Shown in pieces: positions 32,073 to 40,640 of a stretch of DNA of 40,640 nt. The notes under the pieces were generated by a model. The model saw nothing but the letters and a program-made list of their open reading frames with translations, did not search any database and was not told the DNA's origin. The position numbers were made by a program, and so were the translations under genes. Source of the DNA: RUG11237 sp045126515 (lineage in GTDB: Bacteria; Bacillota; Clostridia; Lachnospirales; Lachnospiraceae). The first letter of the stretch is position 1; the number at the start of each line of letters is the position of its first letter. Location of the stretch: NCBI GenBank assembly GCA_045126515.1, contig JBGVOM010000220.1:1-40640 (forward strand), read 5' to 3'.

Positions 32073-33743
32073 TTAGAACAATCCTGTAATTACGCCGTTT
32101 TCGTCCACATCAATGTTGTTTGCAGCCGGAACTTTTGGAAGTCCTGGCATTGTCATAATGGAGCCGGTTAATACAACCACAAATCCTGCACCTGCACTGA
32201 CATAAACTTCACGTACATTCAAAGTAAAGCCTTCCGGTCTTCCAAGTTTTGTCTGATCATCAGATAAAGAATACTGTGTTTTTGCCATACATACCGGAAG
32301 ATTGCCATATCCTAAATCTTCGATATTCTTTAACATTTTTGCGGCTGCCGGAGCGAAAGCAACATCTTTTGCACCATAAATTTCTGTGGCTACTTTTTCG
32401 ATTTTTTCTTTTAAGGAAAGTTCATCTTCATATAATGGCTTAAAGTTGCTTTCTTTGTTTTCTAAGGTAGAAATTACTTTTTCAGCTAAAGCGATACCGC
32501 CTTCACCGCCATGTTCCCAAACTTCTGCCAGAGCAAATTCACAGCCTCTCTTTTCACAGAACTCACGGATAAATTCTGTTTCTTTTTCAGTGTCTGTAAT
32601 AAAGGAGTTTAAGGTAACTACTACAGGAACACCGTATTTCTGAAGGTTTTCAATATGTTTTTCTAAGTTAACAATACCTTTTTCTAAGGCTTCTAAATTT
32701 TCATTGTTTAATTCTGCCTTTGGCACACCACCGTTGTATTTCAAGGCACGAACTGTTGCTACTAAAACAACTGCATCTGGTTTTAAGTCTGCTTTACGGC
32801 ATTTAATATCAAAGAACTTCTCTGCACCTAAGTCAGCACCAAAACCTGCTTCTGTTACTACGATATCTGCTAACTTTAATGCTGTTTTTGTAGCTCTTAC
32901 ACTGTTACATCCATGAGCAATATTAGCAAATGGTCCGCCATGTACAACTGCAGGAGTATGCTCTAATGTCTGAATTACATTTGGCTTTAAAGCATCTTTT
33001 AATAAGGCTGCCATAGCACCAACTGCATGTAAATCCTTTGCAGTTACCGGTTTGCCTTCTCTTGTGTATGCAACGATAATGTTTCCAAGACGTTCTTTTA
33101 AGTCTTTCATGTCATTGGCAAGACAGAGAATTGCCATAATTTCAGAAGCAACTGTGATAACAAAATGATCATCACGAACAACTCCGTCCATTTTTCCACC
33201 AAGGCCTACTACCGTGTTACGAAGTACGCGGTCATTCATATCAAGACATCTTTTCCATACGATTTGTCTTGTATCAATTCCTAATTCATTTCCCTGCTGA
33301 ATATGGTTATCTAACAAAGCAGCAAGAAGATTATTTGCAGAAGTAATTGCATGAAAATCTCCGGTAAAATGAAGGTTCAAATCTTCCATTGGCACGACCT
33401 GAGAATAACCGCCACCGGCTGCACCACCTTTAATACCAAAGCAAGGTCCTAAGGAAGGCTCTCTCAGAGCAATTACGGTACGTTTGTTTAATTTGTTTAA
33501 TGCCTGACCAAGACCTACTGTAATAGTGGTCTTTCCCTCTCCTGCCGGAGTTGGATTGATGGCAGTTACCAGAACAAGTTTACCGTCTTTTCTGTCTTTT
33601 ACCTTATTCCATAATTCATCAGATAACTTTGCTTTATATTTTCCGTATAATTCCAAGTCATCAGCTTCGATATCAAATGGTTTTACTACCTCTGTAATTG
33701 GTAACATTTCTGCTTCCTGTGCAATCTGAATATCTGTTTTCAT
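32073..33743 (-). CDS. fhs: Formate-tetrahydrofolate ligase
   Basis: A 556-residue ATP-dependent ligase making 10-formyl-THF from formate and THF. The P-loop PTPAGEGKTTITVGL is near residue 65, and the family patterns REPSLGPCFGIKGGAAGGGYSQV (split between residues 95 and 120) and FTGDFHAITSANNLL follow. Other matching blocks are DRVLRNTVVGLGG and LTGSIMTMPGLP near the C terminus. Length is exact for the family. It follows ftsK by 26 bases with an AAGGAGGA site. In fermenting or acetogenic Clostridia it serves one-carbon metabolism; other Wood-Ljungdahl genes are not in this window. Confidence 0.97.
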   Translation of the reverse strand: MKTDIQIAQEAEMLPITEVVKPFDIEADDLELYGKYKAKLSDELWNKVKDRKDGKLVLVTAINPTPAGEGKTTITVGLGQALNKLNKRTVIALREPSLGPCFGIKGGAAGGGYSQVVPMEDLNLHFTGDFHAITSANNLLAALLDNHIQQGNELGIDTRQIVWKRCLDMNDRVLRNTVVGLGGKMDGVVRDDHFVITVASEIMAILCLANDMKDLKERLGNIIVAYTREGKPVTAKDLHAVGAMAALLKDALKPNVIQTLEHTPAVVHGGPFANIAHGCNSVRATKTALKLADIVVTEAGFGADLGAEKFFDIKCRKADLKPDAVVLVATVRALKYNGGVPKAELNNENLEALEKGIVNLEKHIENLQKYGVPVVVTLNSFITDTEKETEFIREFCEKRGCEFALAEVWEHGGEGGIALAEKVISTLENKESNFKPLYEDELSLKEKIEKVATEIYGAKDVAFAPAAAKMLKNIEDLGYGNLPVCMAKTQYSLSDDQTKLGRPEGFTLNVREVYVSAGAGFVVVLTGSIMTMPGLPKVPAANNIDVDENGVITGLF

Positions 33744-33769
33744 AATCTTCCTCCTTAGATAAAATAATT

Positions 33770-36379
33770 TTATAAATATTCTTCAATGTACTGTTCAAAT
33801 TCTTCCATTGACATTAATACTTTTCTTGGTTTTGTACCTTCCTCTTCGCCTACCACACCGGCATCAGCCAGCTGATCCATAATTCTGGCGGCACGGTTAA
33901 AACCGATTTTAAATACTCTTTGCAACATGCCAATAGAAGCTTTATCCTTCTCAATAATGAATTTTGCGGCATCTTCAAAGTAAGCATCTCTGTCCGTTCC
34001 ACCGCTGCCATTCTGGGCCGGAGAGGCTGACTGGGCACTCTGAATTTTCGCTTCAATGTCCTGGCTATATGTACTGCCTTCCCAGTTGTTTGATAAAAAT
34101 TCCACCACATTGCTGACTTCCTTATCGGATACAAAGGCGCACTGCATACGCACCGGCTTTTGATATCCCTGTGGGAAAAACAGCATATCACCTTTTCCCA
34201 ACAGTTTCTCTGCGCCATTCATATCAAGTATGGTTCTGGAATCCACACCGGAAGATACCGCAAAGGCAATTCTGGATGGCATATTTGCTTTAATCAGACC
34301 TGTAATAACATTTACACTAGGCCGCTGGGTAGCGATAATCAGATGAATTCCTGCTGCCCTGGCAAGCTGTGCCAGACGGCATATTGCATCCTCTACTTCA
34401 CCAGGTGCTACCATCATAAGGTCTGCCAACTCATCTACGATAATAACAATCTGCGGCATTTTTTCCGGCTTGTCACCTTCTAAATGTTCTACGGATGCAA
34501 TTTTTTCATTGTAGCCCTTTAAGTCTCTTACGCCTAAATCTGCAAATTTGTTATATCGCTCCATCATTTCCATAACTGCCCAGTTTAAAGCACCTGCGGC
34601 TTTCTTTGGATCAGTAACTACCGGAATAAACAGGTGAGGAATTCCGTTGTACACACTTAATTCCACTACTTTCGGGTCAATCATGATTAATTTTACTTCA
34701 TCTGGTCTTGCCTTGTAAAGAATACTCATGATAATGGTGTTAATACATACCGATTTACCGGAACCTGTAGCACCGGCAATTAAAAGATGCGGCATTTTTG
34801 CAATATCGGTTACTACAGTTTGACCGCCGATATCCTTTCCTACGGCAAAAGCAAGCTTTGATGGATGTTCAATAAAGTTAGAGTCTTCTAACAAATCCCG
34901 CAGCATAACCGCACTGCTTTCCTTGTTAGGAATTTCGATACCCACTGCTGCCTTACCCGGAATCGGTGCTTCGATACGGATATCTGCCGCCGCCAAATTT
35001 AGTTTTATATCATCGGTCAGGTTTACAATTTTACTTACTTTAACGCCCTGTTCCGGCTGTATTTCATAACGGGTTACTGCCGGACCACAACTCACATTAG
35101 TTATCTTAACATTAACACCGAAGTTTTGTAAAGTCTGTTGTAACTTCATTGCGGTTTCTTGTAAATGTTCTTTCGAATCCCCCAGTGCTTTATTGCTTCC
35201 ATGCCTTAACAAATCAAGGGGTGGAAATTGGTATTTTACCTCTTTTTCTTCCGACACAGTATTTTCTTCTTCACCTACATCAATGTTGGACTTATATGGA
35301 GAAGTGACAACATCATCTTTTGGAAGTTCCATATGTTCAAAATCCTGTGGTGGCGTTTCCGGCTTTTGTATACTTTCGCTTTTTGCCTTTTTCTTCTGTT
35401 TCTCAGACTTCTCTGCAGGCTGTGATGCTATTTCAAGTTCCTGTTTTGTTTCTGGTTCTGGTACATTCACAGGCATAGAAGGAAATACTTCCGGCATAAT
35501 AAATTCTGGTTCCGATATGTTCGGTTCAGCAAATACATCCACATAACTTCCGTCTAATTTCTGCTCTGCAATCGGTGCACCTTGAATAGTAATTTCATGC
35601 ATTTCTTCTTTGGGTGATTTCTTCTTGGTATCCACAAGATTTAAATCCAAAGAAACACCGGATACCTTTTTATCCATGCGTCGCCTGTTTTCTTCCTCAT
35701 GTATTTTCTGACGTTCACGGCTTCGTTCTCTGTGTCTGTCCGCTCCTGTCTTTGCTGTTTCATATACTTTACGACTGCTCTTTTCCACACCCCGGAAGAA
35801 GGATTTTTCCGTAATCAGCACAATGCTGATAATGGCAAGTATCACATCTACCACATAAGCTCCGATGATTCCAAAGATACTTGAAAACAGCTTTGCAAAC
35901 ATTCCACCTAAAATCCCACCGCCGGTCTTTTCTGTTTTAGAATATGTAAAACATTCCAGTACTTTCATATTTTTTAAATCGCTGACAAATGTCAATTCAA
36001 AGAAGGTACATAAAACAAGAAATAATAAAATCCATGAAAATAATTTAATAGTTGCAATCTGATTTTCTTTGTTGGAAATAAAAAACGCAGTTCCTAAAAA
36101 TAAAAATATAGGCATTACATAGGACATGATTCCAAACATTCCAAACATAAAGGAATTTACTACATTTCCAAATGTTCCACCGATTTTAAAATTACCAAGC
36201 ATTAAAAGAATAGCAATTGCCAATACAAGTAATAACACTATTTCATCTTTTAAAAAGCTATCCTGTGCCACAGCCGTGGCATTTTTTGACTTCGTGGATC
36301 CGTTTTTTTTCGTACGGGCAGCAGAAGTTTTTTGAGTTCCCTTCTTACTGCCTTGTCCACTTTTCTTTGTGGCTGCCAT
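33770..36379 (-). CDS. FtsK/SpoIIIE-type DNA translocase
   Basis: An 869-residue membrane-anchored DNA pump that clears chromosomes from the septum. A basic, Lys/Thr-rich N terminus is followed by four hydrophobic segments (about residues 45-190), a long low-complexity Pro/Glu linker (about 200-390), then the FtsK core with Walker A GATGSGKSV near residue 538, Walker B IVIIVDELADL near 650 and a C-terminal gamma winged-helix domain (last 65 residues, RVFKIGFNRAARIMDQL). The ATG at 36379 is chosen because GGTGGGGG precedes it; the frame is open to 36415. It heads a long transcript that can run through fhs and folD. Whether it is the vegetative or spore enzyme cannot be told from sequence. Confidence 0.95.
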   Translation of the reverse strand: MAATKKSGQGSKKGTQKTSAARTKKNGSTKSKNATAVAQDSFLKDEIVLLLVLAIAILLMLGNFKIGGTFGNVVNSFMFGMFGIMSYVMPIFLFLGTAFFISNKENQIATIKLFSWILLFLVLCTFFELTFVSDLKNMKVLECFTYSKTEKTGGGILGGMFAKLFSSIFGIIGAYVVDVILAIISIVLITEKSFFRGVEKSSRKVYETAKTGADRHRERSRERQKIHEEENRRRMDKKVSGVSLDLNLVDTKKKSPKEEMHEITIQGAPIAEQKLDGSYVDVFAEPNISEPEFIMPEVFPSMPVNVPEPETKQELEIASQPAEKSEKQKKKAKSESIQKPETPPQDFEHMELPKDDVVTSPYKSNIDVGEEENTVSEEKEVKYQFPPLDLLRHGSNKALGDSKEHLQETAMKLQQTLQNFGVNVKITNVSCGPAVTRYEIQPEQGVKVSKIVNLTDDIKLNLAAADIRIEAPIPGKAAVGIEIPNKESSAVMLRDLLEDSNFIEHPSKLAFAVGKDIGGQTVVTDIAKMPHLLIAGATGSGKSVCINTIIMSILYKARPDEVKLIMIDPKVVELSVYNGIPHLFIPVVTDPKKAAGALNWAVMEMMERYNKFADLGVRDLKGYNEKIASVEHLEGDKPEKMPQIVIIVDELADLMMVAPGEVEDAICRLAQLARAAGIHLIIATQRPSVNVITGLIKANMPSRIAFAVSSGVDSRTILDMNGAEKLLGKGDMLFFPQGYQKPVRMQCAFVSDKEVSNVVEFLSNNWEGSTYSQDIEAKIQSAQSASPAQNGSGGTDRDAYFEDAAKFIIEKDKASIGMLQRVFKIGFNRAARIMDQLADAGVVGEEEGTKPRKVLMSMEEFEQYIEEYL

Positions 36380-36444
36380 TCTACCCCCACCTTCACATTT
36401 CAATCTCTTTGGCACCTGACATTAATATTAGGTACCAGTAAAAC

Positions 36445-36473
36445 ATTTTAACGAAATAACAGCCAATTGTCAA
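36445..36473 (-). promoter_or_regulatory. Sigma-A promoter for ftsK
   Basis: A perfect TTGACA (36468-36473), 17-base spacer and TAAAAT (36445-36450, one mismatch). It is the strongest promoter in the window by match and leaves a leader of about 60 bases. Confidence 0.85.
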
Positions 36474-36514
36474 ACATTAAAATTCGAAAGAAAAATTGTA
36501 CGAAATCATTGCTA

Positions 36515-37384
36515 TCAGTTTTCTAAAATGGCGGTTAACTCCAACCCCTTTGGTGTGTTGGCACAGCCACCACATGCCGTTTCTTTGTACATGGAAGGCA
36601 TATTTTCCCCTACTTCCCGCATGGCATCAATTACCTGATCTACGGGTATAACACTTTCAATGCCGGCAAGTGCCATTTCAGCACAAGTGACAGCATTGGC
36701 AGCACCGGCCACATTTCTTTTAATACACGGTATCTCCACTAAACCTGCCACCGGATCACAGACCAGTCCTAACATATTTTTCAATGCCATCGCTGCAGCA
36801 TTGGCAATCTGCTTTGGAGTTCCGTTCTTTAATGCCACAAGACCTCCTGCTGTCATGGCTGCGGCAGTTCCTACCTCCGCCTGACATCCTCCGGTAGCAC
36901 CCGCTATAAATGCTCTGGAAGCAATGACCTGACCGATTCCTGCCGCCACAAACATACTTTTCACAATATCTTCATCAGAAAGATGATGATGCTTTTTTGC
37001 TGCAATATACACGGCAGGCATTACTCCGCATGAGCCAGCTGTAGGTGATGCCACAATCCGCTTCATACAAGCATTGGCTTCTCCCATTTTCAGAGCTTCC
37101 TGCATCACTGTCAGCATAAACTCTCCACAATAACTGTTATGGCTTTGGGCATATTTTTCCATCAAACCACCGTTTCCTCCTGCCAGAGTACTTCTCGACC
37201 TTAAATTTTCATCATAATTTTCAGAAGTTTCGCACATTACTTTCCACATTTCTGACATTCGTGCTATGTTTTGTTTTTCGCTCTGCTCTGTATCATTGCA
37301 AGTATCCTGTATTATAGCCTCGTAAAAAGTGATATTTTCTTTACTGCATACATCTAATATTTCACTTATCCCATTATATGCCAT
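36515..37384 (-). CDS. sdaAA: L-serine dehydratase, Fe-S-dependent, alpha subunit
   Basis: A 289-residue catalytic subunit that converts L-serine to pyruvate and ammonia. Cluster-binding cysteines are visible in TAGSCGVMPA, LVCDPVAGLVEIPCIKRN and the C-terminal TACGGCANTP. The glycine- and alanine-rich segments (AFIAGATGGCQAEVG, AGGLVALKNG) are typical. The ATG at 37384 has AAAGGAGAAC before it; a TTG at 37399 is an unlikely alternative. It follows sdaAB by 26 bases and is the last gene of the riboswitch operon. No clear terminator follows; the ftsK promoter begins about 40 bases beyond the stop. Confidence 0.95.
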   Translation of the reverse strand: MAYNGISEILDVCSKENITFYEAIIQDTCNDTEQSEKQNIARMSEMWKVMCETSENYDENLRSRSTLAGGNGGLMEKYAQSHNSYCGEFMLTVMQEALKMGEANACMKRIVASPTAGSCGVMPAVYIAAKKHHHLSDEDIVKSMFVAAGIGQVIASRAFIAGATGGCQAEVGTAAAMTAGGLVALKNGTPKQIANAAAMALKNMLGLVCDPVAGLVEIPCIKRNVAGAANAVTCAEMALAGIESVIPVDQVIDAMREVGENMPSMYKETACGGCANTPKGLELTAILEN

Positions 37385-37410
37385 AAGTTCTCCTTTCAAC
37401 TGTCAATTTT

Positions 37411-38076
37411 CTACATTGTTACAGCTTTCAAATATGTCACTTTGATTATGCCCTCTAATTTTTCAGCTTCCTGTATAATCTCTTCCGGTACATCTTGATC
37501 TGTTTCCAGTATCATAACTGCAAATCCGCCTTTTTGATGACGAAATAGCTGCATAGTTGCAATATTGATATGATTAGAAGCCAACAGAGACGTTACTCTG
37601 CTGACATTTCCCGGCATATCCTTATTGTGTGCAATGAGTGTATTGCTCTCTCCGGTAAAATTTACCTCAATTCCATCTATTCGGTTTATCATGATGCGAC
37701 CACCACCTATGGAAGAAGCCTGTATTTCCATACATCTTCCTTCTTTTCCGCATACATTGATAAGTGCTGTATTAGGATGGGCGTCTTTTAAGTTTACATG
37801 TTCAAAACTGTATTGCAATCCTTTTTCTTGTGCTATTTCAAAGCTTTTAGGCACATTCATATCAGAAGGCTTCATTCCCAAAAGTCCAGCAACCAAAGCA
37901 GTATCGGTACCATGTCCCTTACCTGTAGCTGCAAAAGAGCCATGAAGCTTTATATCTGCTTTTACCGGTTCTTCCGCAAGCATCACCCTAGTGACATATC
38001 CTATACGGACTGCCCCTGCAGTATGGGAGCTTGAGGGTCCCACCATGACAGGTCCAAGAATATCAAATACGTTCAT
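37411..38076 (-). CDS. sdaAB: L-serine dehydratase, Fe-S-dependent, beta subunit
   Basis: A 221-residue regulatory subunit. The N-terminal domain begins FDILGPVMVGPSSSHTAGAVRIG, the hallmark substrate-linked motif of the family. The last 75 residues form an ACT domain (NTLIAHNKDMPGNVSRVTSLLASNHINIATM), which binds amino acids, probably serine, to control activity. It starts with GGAGGTTTTG before the ATG and sits 36 bases after glyA. With sdaAA it forms the two-chain clostridial enzyme. Confidence 0.95.
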   Translation of the reverse strand: MNVFDILGPVMVGPSSSHTAGAVRIGYVTRVMLAEEPVKADIKLHGSFAATGKGHGTDTALVAGLLGMKPSDMNVPKSFEIAQEKGLQYSFEHVNLKDAHPNTALINVCGKEGRCMEIQASSIGGGRIMINRIDGIEVNFTGESNTLIAHNKDMPGNVSRVTSLLASNHINIATMQLFRHQKGGFAVMILETDQDVPEEIIQEAEKLEGIIKVTYLKAVTM

Positions 38077-38112
38077 CCAAAACCTCCATTCTATTTGTAT
38101 GATACAATCTAT

Positions 38113-39357
38113 TTAATATATAGGATACTTTTCGCAGATTTTTGTAACTTCATTTCTTACATATTCTGCTTTTCCCTCAAAATCTGTGGCAATCAGATAG
38201 ATAAGTTCTGCAATCTTTTCCATATCTTTTTCCACCAGACCTCTTGTGGTTACAGCAGGTGTTCCAATTCTTACACCGGAAGTAACAAAAGGACTTCTTG
38301 GATCATTTGGTACGGTATTCTTATTCAATGTAATATAAGCCTCGTCACATCGATTCTGTAGTTCCTTTCCACTGATATCCATTTTTCTTAAATCCACAAG
38401 CATCAGATGGTTGTCTGTTCCACCTGTTAAAATATCAAATCCCTGGTTGATTAACGCTGCTGATAATGCTTTTGCATTTTTCACTACCTGTGTCTGATAT
38501 TCTTTAAATTCAGGTTTTAATGCTTCGCCAAAGCAAATAGCCTTAGCTCCAATGACATGCTCTAAAGGACCACCCTGAATACCCGGGAATATTGCTTTAT
38601 TAAAATTAAATTTTTCTGCTGCTTCTTTATTTGCAAGAATCAATCCACCACGAGGTCCTCTCAGTGTCTTATGAGTTGTAGTTGTTACTACATCTGCATA
38701 TGGGATTGGACTTGGATGAAGTCCTGCTGCCACAAGACCTGCAATATGAGCCATATCTACCATAAGGTATGCTCCAACTTCATCTGCCACTTCACGGAAT
38801 TTCTTAAAATCAATGGTTCTTGCATATGCACTTGCACCTGCAACAATCAGTTTTGGCTTGGCTTCTAATGCTTTTTTTCTTAACTCATCATAGTCAATGA
38901 ATCCTTCATCATTCACACCATAAGGCACAATATTAAAATACTTTCCTGACATATTAACCGGTGAACCATGAGTTAAATGTCCGCCATGATCTAAATTCAT
39001 ACCCATAACAGTGTCTCCCGGAGTCAGCATAGCAAAAAATACTGCCATGTTCGCCTGAGCTCCTGAATGTGGCTGCACATTTGCATAATCGCAGCCAAAT
39101 AATTTTTTTGCACGTTCAATAGCAATAGATTCTATAATATCTACATTTTCACAGCCACCATAATATCGTTTTCCAGGATAACCTTCTGCATACTTGTTGG
39201 TTAGTACGGTACCCATTGCCAACATGGAAGCTTCTGAAATAATATTTTCAGAGGCAATCAGTTCAAGATTTCTGTTCTGACGCGAAAATTCTTTTTTAAT
39301 TGCTGTGCCTACCTCTTCATCCTGTTCTAACAAATAATTCATAACATCTGTAATCAT
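38113..39357 (-). CDS. glyA: Serine hydroxymethyltransferase
   Basis: A 414-residue PLP enzyme exchanging glycine plus methylene-THF with serine plus THF. The PLP lysine lies in the motif VTTTTHKTLRGPRGG near residue 228. Other landmarks are NLELIASENI at the start, YAEGYPGKRYYGGCE and HSGAQANMAVFF. The complete length matches the family. The ribosome site is AAAGGTAGGG. It is the first gene behind the glycine riboswitch. In combination with the serine dehydratase genes downstream it likely runs in the glycine-to-serine direction when glycine is abundant. Confidence 0.97.
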   Translation of the reverse strand: MITDVMNYLLEQDEEVGTAIKKEFSRQNRNLELIASENIISEASMLAMGTVLTNKYAEGYPGKRYYGGCENVDIIESIAIERAKKLFGCDYANVQPHSGAQANMAVFFAMLTPGDTVMGMNLDHGGHLTHGSPVNMSGKYFNIVPYGVNDEGFIDYDELRKKALEAKPKLIVAGASAYARTIDFKKFREVADEVGAYLMVDMAHIAGLVAAGLHPSPIPYADVVTTTTHKTLRGPRGGLILANKEAAEKFNFNKAIFPGIQGGPLEHVIGAKAICFGEALKPEFKEYQTQVVKNAKALSAALINQGFDILTGGTDNHLMLVDLRKMDISGKELQNRCDEAYITLNKNTVPNDPRSPFVTSGVRIGTPAVTTRGLVEKDMEKIAELIYLIATDFEGKAEYVRNEVTKICEKYPIY

Positions 39358-39399
39358 AATTGTTTCCCTACCTTTCTTTTTGATGTATTATTTTGCAAA

Positions 39400-39436
39400 G
39401 AAAAAAAGACATATCAACACTATATAGTATTGATAC
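39400..39436 (-). terminator. Terminator stem of the glycine riboswitch
   Basis: TATCAATACTA on the transcript (39435-39425) pairs with TAGTGTTGATA (39422-39412), 10 bp with one G-U, followed after GTC by seven T residues (39401-39407). It directly follows the second aptamer, so it is the probable expression platform. Whether glycine opens or closes it cannot be read off with certainty, though the class usually turns genes on. Confidence 0.75.
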
Positions 39437-39604
39437 GCCTCTGTCCTTTTACCTGAAAGATTATCTGCGAGCAAAAACAGCCCGCATTGCTTCTTCGGTG
39501 CACCTTTGCTCTCCAGAGTATCGTCAAAACCTGGTCCTTTTGCCTGAGAGTTTGTTGCGTCTGCCCCTTCGGCGTTAAATAATTTTAATATTTAATCTCT
39601 CCCA
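39437..39604 (-). promoter_or_regulatory. Tandem glycine riboswitch (gcvT type) upstream of glyA
   Basis: On the minus strand the first aptamer spans about 39604-39510. It carries the conserved GGGAGAG, GCCGAAGGGGCA, ACTCTCAGGCAAAAGGACC and CTCTGGAGAG blocks. The second aptamer spans about 39509-39437, with CACCGAAGAAGCAA, ATCTTTCAGGTAAAAGGAC and AGAG. Only a few bases link the two. This order and the block sequences match the tandem glycine riboswitch. It controls the glyA-sdaAB-sdaAA operon, a sensible target because the enzymes consume glycine and serine. Confidence 0.95.
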
Positions 39605-39641
39605 GATTTTTCATCCGATCACATATTTGTTTTACACTCAC

Positions 39642-39670
39642 ACTTTACCATATGATTTTTTATCCGTCAA
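39642..39670 (-). promoter_or_regulatory. Sigma-A promoter driving the glycine riboswitch and glyA operon
   Basis: TTGACG (39665-39670), 17-base spacer and TAAAGT (39642-39647), with TGG before the -10 (extended -10). The start would be near 39635, about 30 bases before the first aptamer. It lies just past the nadE stop. Confidence 0.75.
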
Positions 39671-39699
39671 GTTTTTTTTATTTTTCATCTGCATGGAGT

Positions 39700-40640
39700 T
39701 TACGGTAAAGTTTCTAACTCGTGAATAAATTCTTCCAATTCAATTTCGGATGGCAGGCGTAAATCACCTCTCGGACTTACAGAAACAGTTCCTACCTTTA
39801 CACCGTCAGGCATACAATTTCGCTTAAACTGCTGACGGAAAAATCTGGTATAAAAGACTTTCATCCATTTTTTTATTTCCTTAGGACTGAATTTGTATTC
39901 TGCATTTTCCTCCACTGCCCTGCAACATAGGCGGTATATTTCTTTTGGTGTCATACCAAAGCGCAGGGTATAATATAGAAAGAAATCGTGCAGAACGTAA
40001 GAACCGACGGTATCTTCTGTTTTTTGTGCTATGGTACCGTCTTCCTTTGGTGGAAGTAATTCCGGGCTTACCGGCGTGTCTACAATGTCTTGTATTACTT
40101 CTCTCATTCCCGTAAATCCACTTTGTTCCATATGCATGCCGATTTCATATACTAAAGTTTTTACCAGTGTTTTAGGAATACTTACATTGACGGCATACAT
40201 GCTCATGTGATCCCCGTTATAGGTGCACCATCCAAGTGCAAGTTCTGACAAATCTCCGGTTCCGATTACAAATCCACCTTCTTTATTGGCTACATCCATC
40301 AGAATTTGAGTCCGTTCTCTTGCCTGACAGTTTTCATAAGTAATATCCATAACGGATTCGTCCTGACCGATATCTTTAAAATGTTGTCTTACAGAATCCA
40401 CGATACTGATTTCACGAATATCGCAGCCTAAAATTCTCATTAATTCATGAGAATTATTTTTCGTTCTGTTTGTAGTTCCAAATCCAGGCATGGTAATTCC
40501 AACAACTGTTGTGGAAGGAAGCCCTAAATTTTTTACAGCCTGGGCTGAAACCAACAAAGCCAAAGTAGAATCCAGACCGCCGGATACGCCCACCACAATA
40601 CAGTGTGGTTTCGTGGCTTCTAATCTTCTCTGCAATCCAG
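39700..40640 (-). CDS. nadE: NAD+ synthase, glutamine-dependent type, C-terminal part (partial)
   Basis: The frame is open to the right edge, and the first methionine-like codon (TTG at 40635) is an internal Leu, so the gene starts outside the window. The 313 residues visible are the synthetase domain, which amidates nicotinic acid adenine dinucleotide to NAD. The PP-loop VGVSGGLDSTLAL is near the start, followed by GTGDLSELALGWCTYNGDHM and PPKEDGTIAQKTEDTVGSY, all diagnostic. The motif lengths and the GLQRRLEA lead-in fit the large two-domain enzyme with an N-terminal nitrilase-type glutaminase, which is upstream and not seen. The stop is 30 bases before the riboswitch promoter. Confidence 0.95.
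   Translation of the reverse strand, partial: GLQRRLEATKPHCIVVGVSGGLDSTLALLVSAQAVKNLGLPSTTVVGITMPGFGTTNRTKNNSHELMRILGCDIREISIVDSVRQHFKDIGQDESVMDITYENCQARERTQILMDVANKEGGFVIGTGDLSELALGWCTYNGDHMSMYAVNVSIPKTLVKTLVYEIGMHMEQSGFTGMREVIQDIVDTPVSPELLPPKEDGTIAQKTEDTVGSYVLHDFFLYYTLRFGMTPKEIYRLCCRAVEENAEYKFSPKEIKKWMKVFYTRFFRQQFKRNCMPDGVKVGTVSVSPRGDLRLPSEIELEEFIHELETLP

Overview
The window comes from a low-GC, Gram-positive, spore-forming anaerobe. It is most likely a Clostridia member of the Lachnospiraceae type; I cannot fix the genus. The evidence is strong AGGAGG-type ribosome sites, sporulation families (YqfC, YqfD, a SpoVB/MurJ-type flippase, a BofC-like protein), an NfnAB-type electron-bifurcating transhydrogenase, formate-THF ligase with FolD, a two-subunit Fe-S serine dehydratase and a tandem glycine riboswitch. 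Nearly everything lies on the minus strand; only yqfC and rlmH are on the plus strand. Both ends are cut: pabB at the left and nadE at the right.

Layout, left to right. 1-2.3 kb: pabB (partial), pabA and miaB, with a clear promoter. 2.4-2.9 kb: a large intergenic element made of two perfect 34-bp inverted repeats. 2.9-4.5 kb: ABC permease and ATPase of the taurine/sulfonate/thiamine-precursor class, with no binding-protein gene in view. 4.5-7.8 kb: glgB and mscS. 7.8-14.4 kb: a sporulation and RNA-metabolism block (yqfD, phoH, a degenerate yqfF/pgpH-like gene, ybeY, flippase, BofC-like) with yqfC inverted and divergent. 14.4-18.7 kb: pyrimidine-nucleoside phosphorylase, a small independent transcription unit, a zinc-ribbon membrane protein, rlmH and an S1-domain protein. 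18.9-26.9 kb: an accessory region of small and poorly known minus-strand genes (macro domain, YaiI, deformylase-like, ArsC-like, HIRAN, small membrane and acidic proteins, a coiled-coil protein) followed upstream by an AlbA_2 ATPase-like protein and a WYL regulator. 27-33.7 kb: nfnAB with a Dabb protein, a zinc-ribbon/TPR protein, folD and fhs. 33.8-36.5 kb: ftsK/spoIIIE. 36.5-39.7 kb: glyA-sdaAB-sdaAA behind a tandem glycine riboswitch with its own promoter and terminator. 39.7 kb to the end: nadE.

The clearest functional logic is at the right end. Glycine sensed by the riboswitch would control conversion of glycine to serine (GlyA, using methylene-THF) and of serine to pyruvate plus ammonia (serine dehydratase). 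FolD and Fhs, encoded nearby, interconvert the one-carbon folates involved. The least explained parts are the giant inverted-repeat element at 2.4-2.9 kb with a short relative at 16.3 kb, the self-contained 15.8-16.2 kb unit whose reading frame lacks a normal start codon, and the 19.9-26.5 kb cluster under a probable WYL/AlbA_2 module. I see no CRISPR array, tRNA, rRNA, insertion sequence or phage structural gene. All assignments come from reading the sequence; no database search was run.
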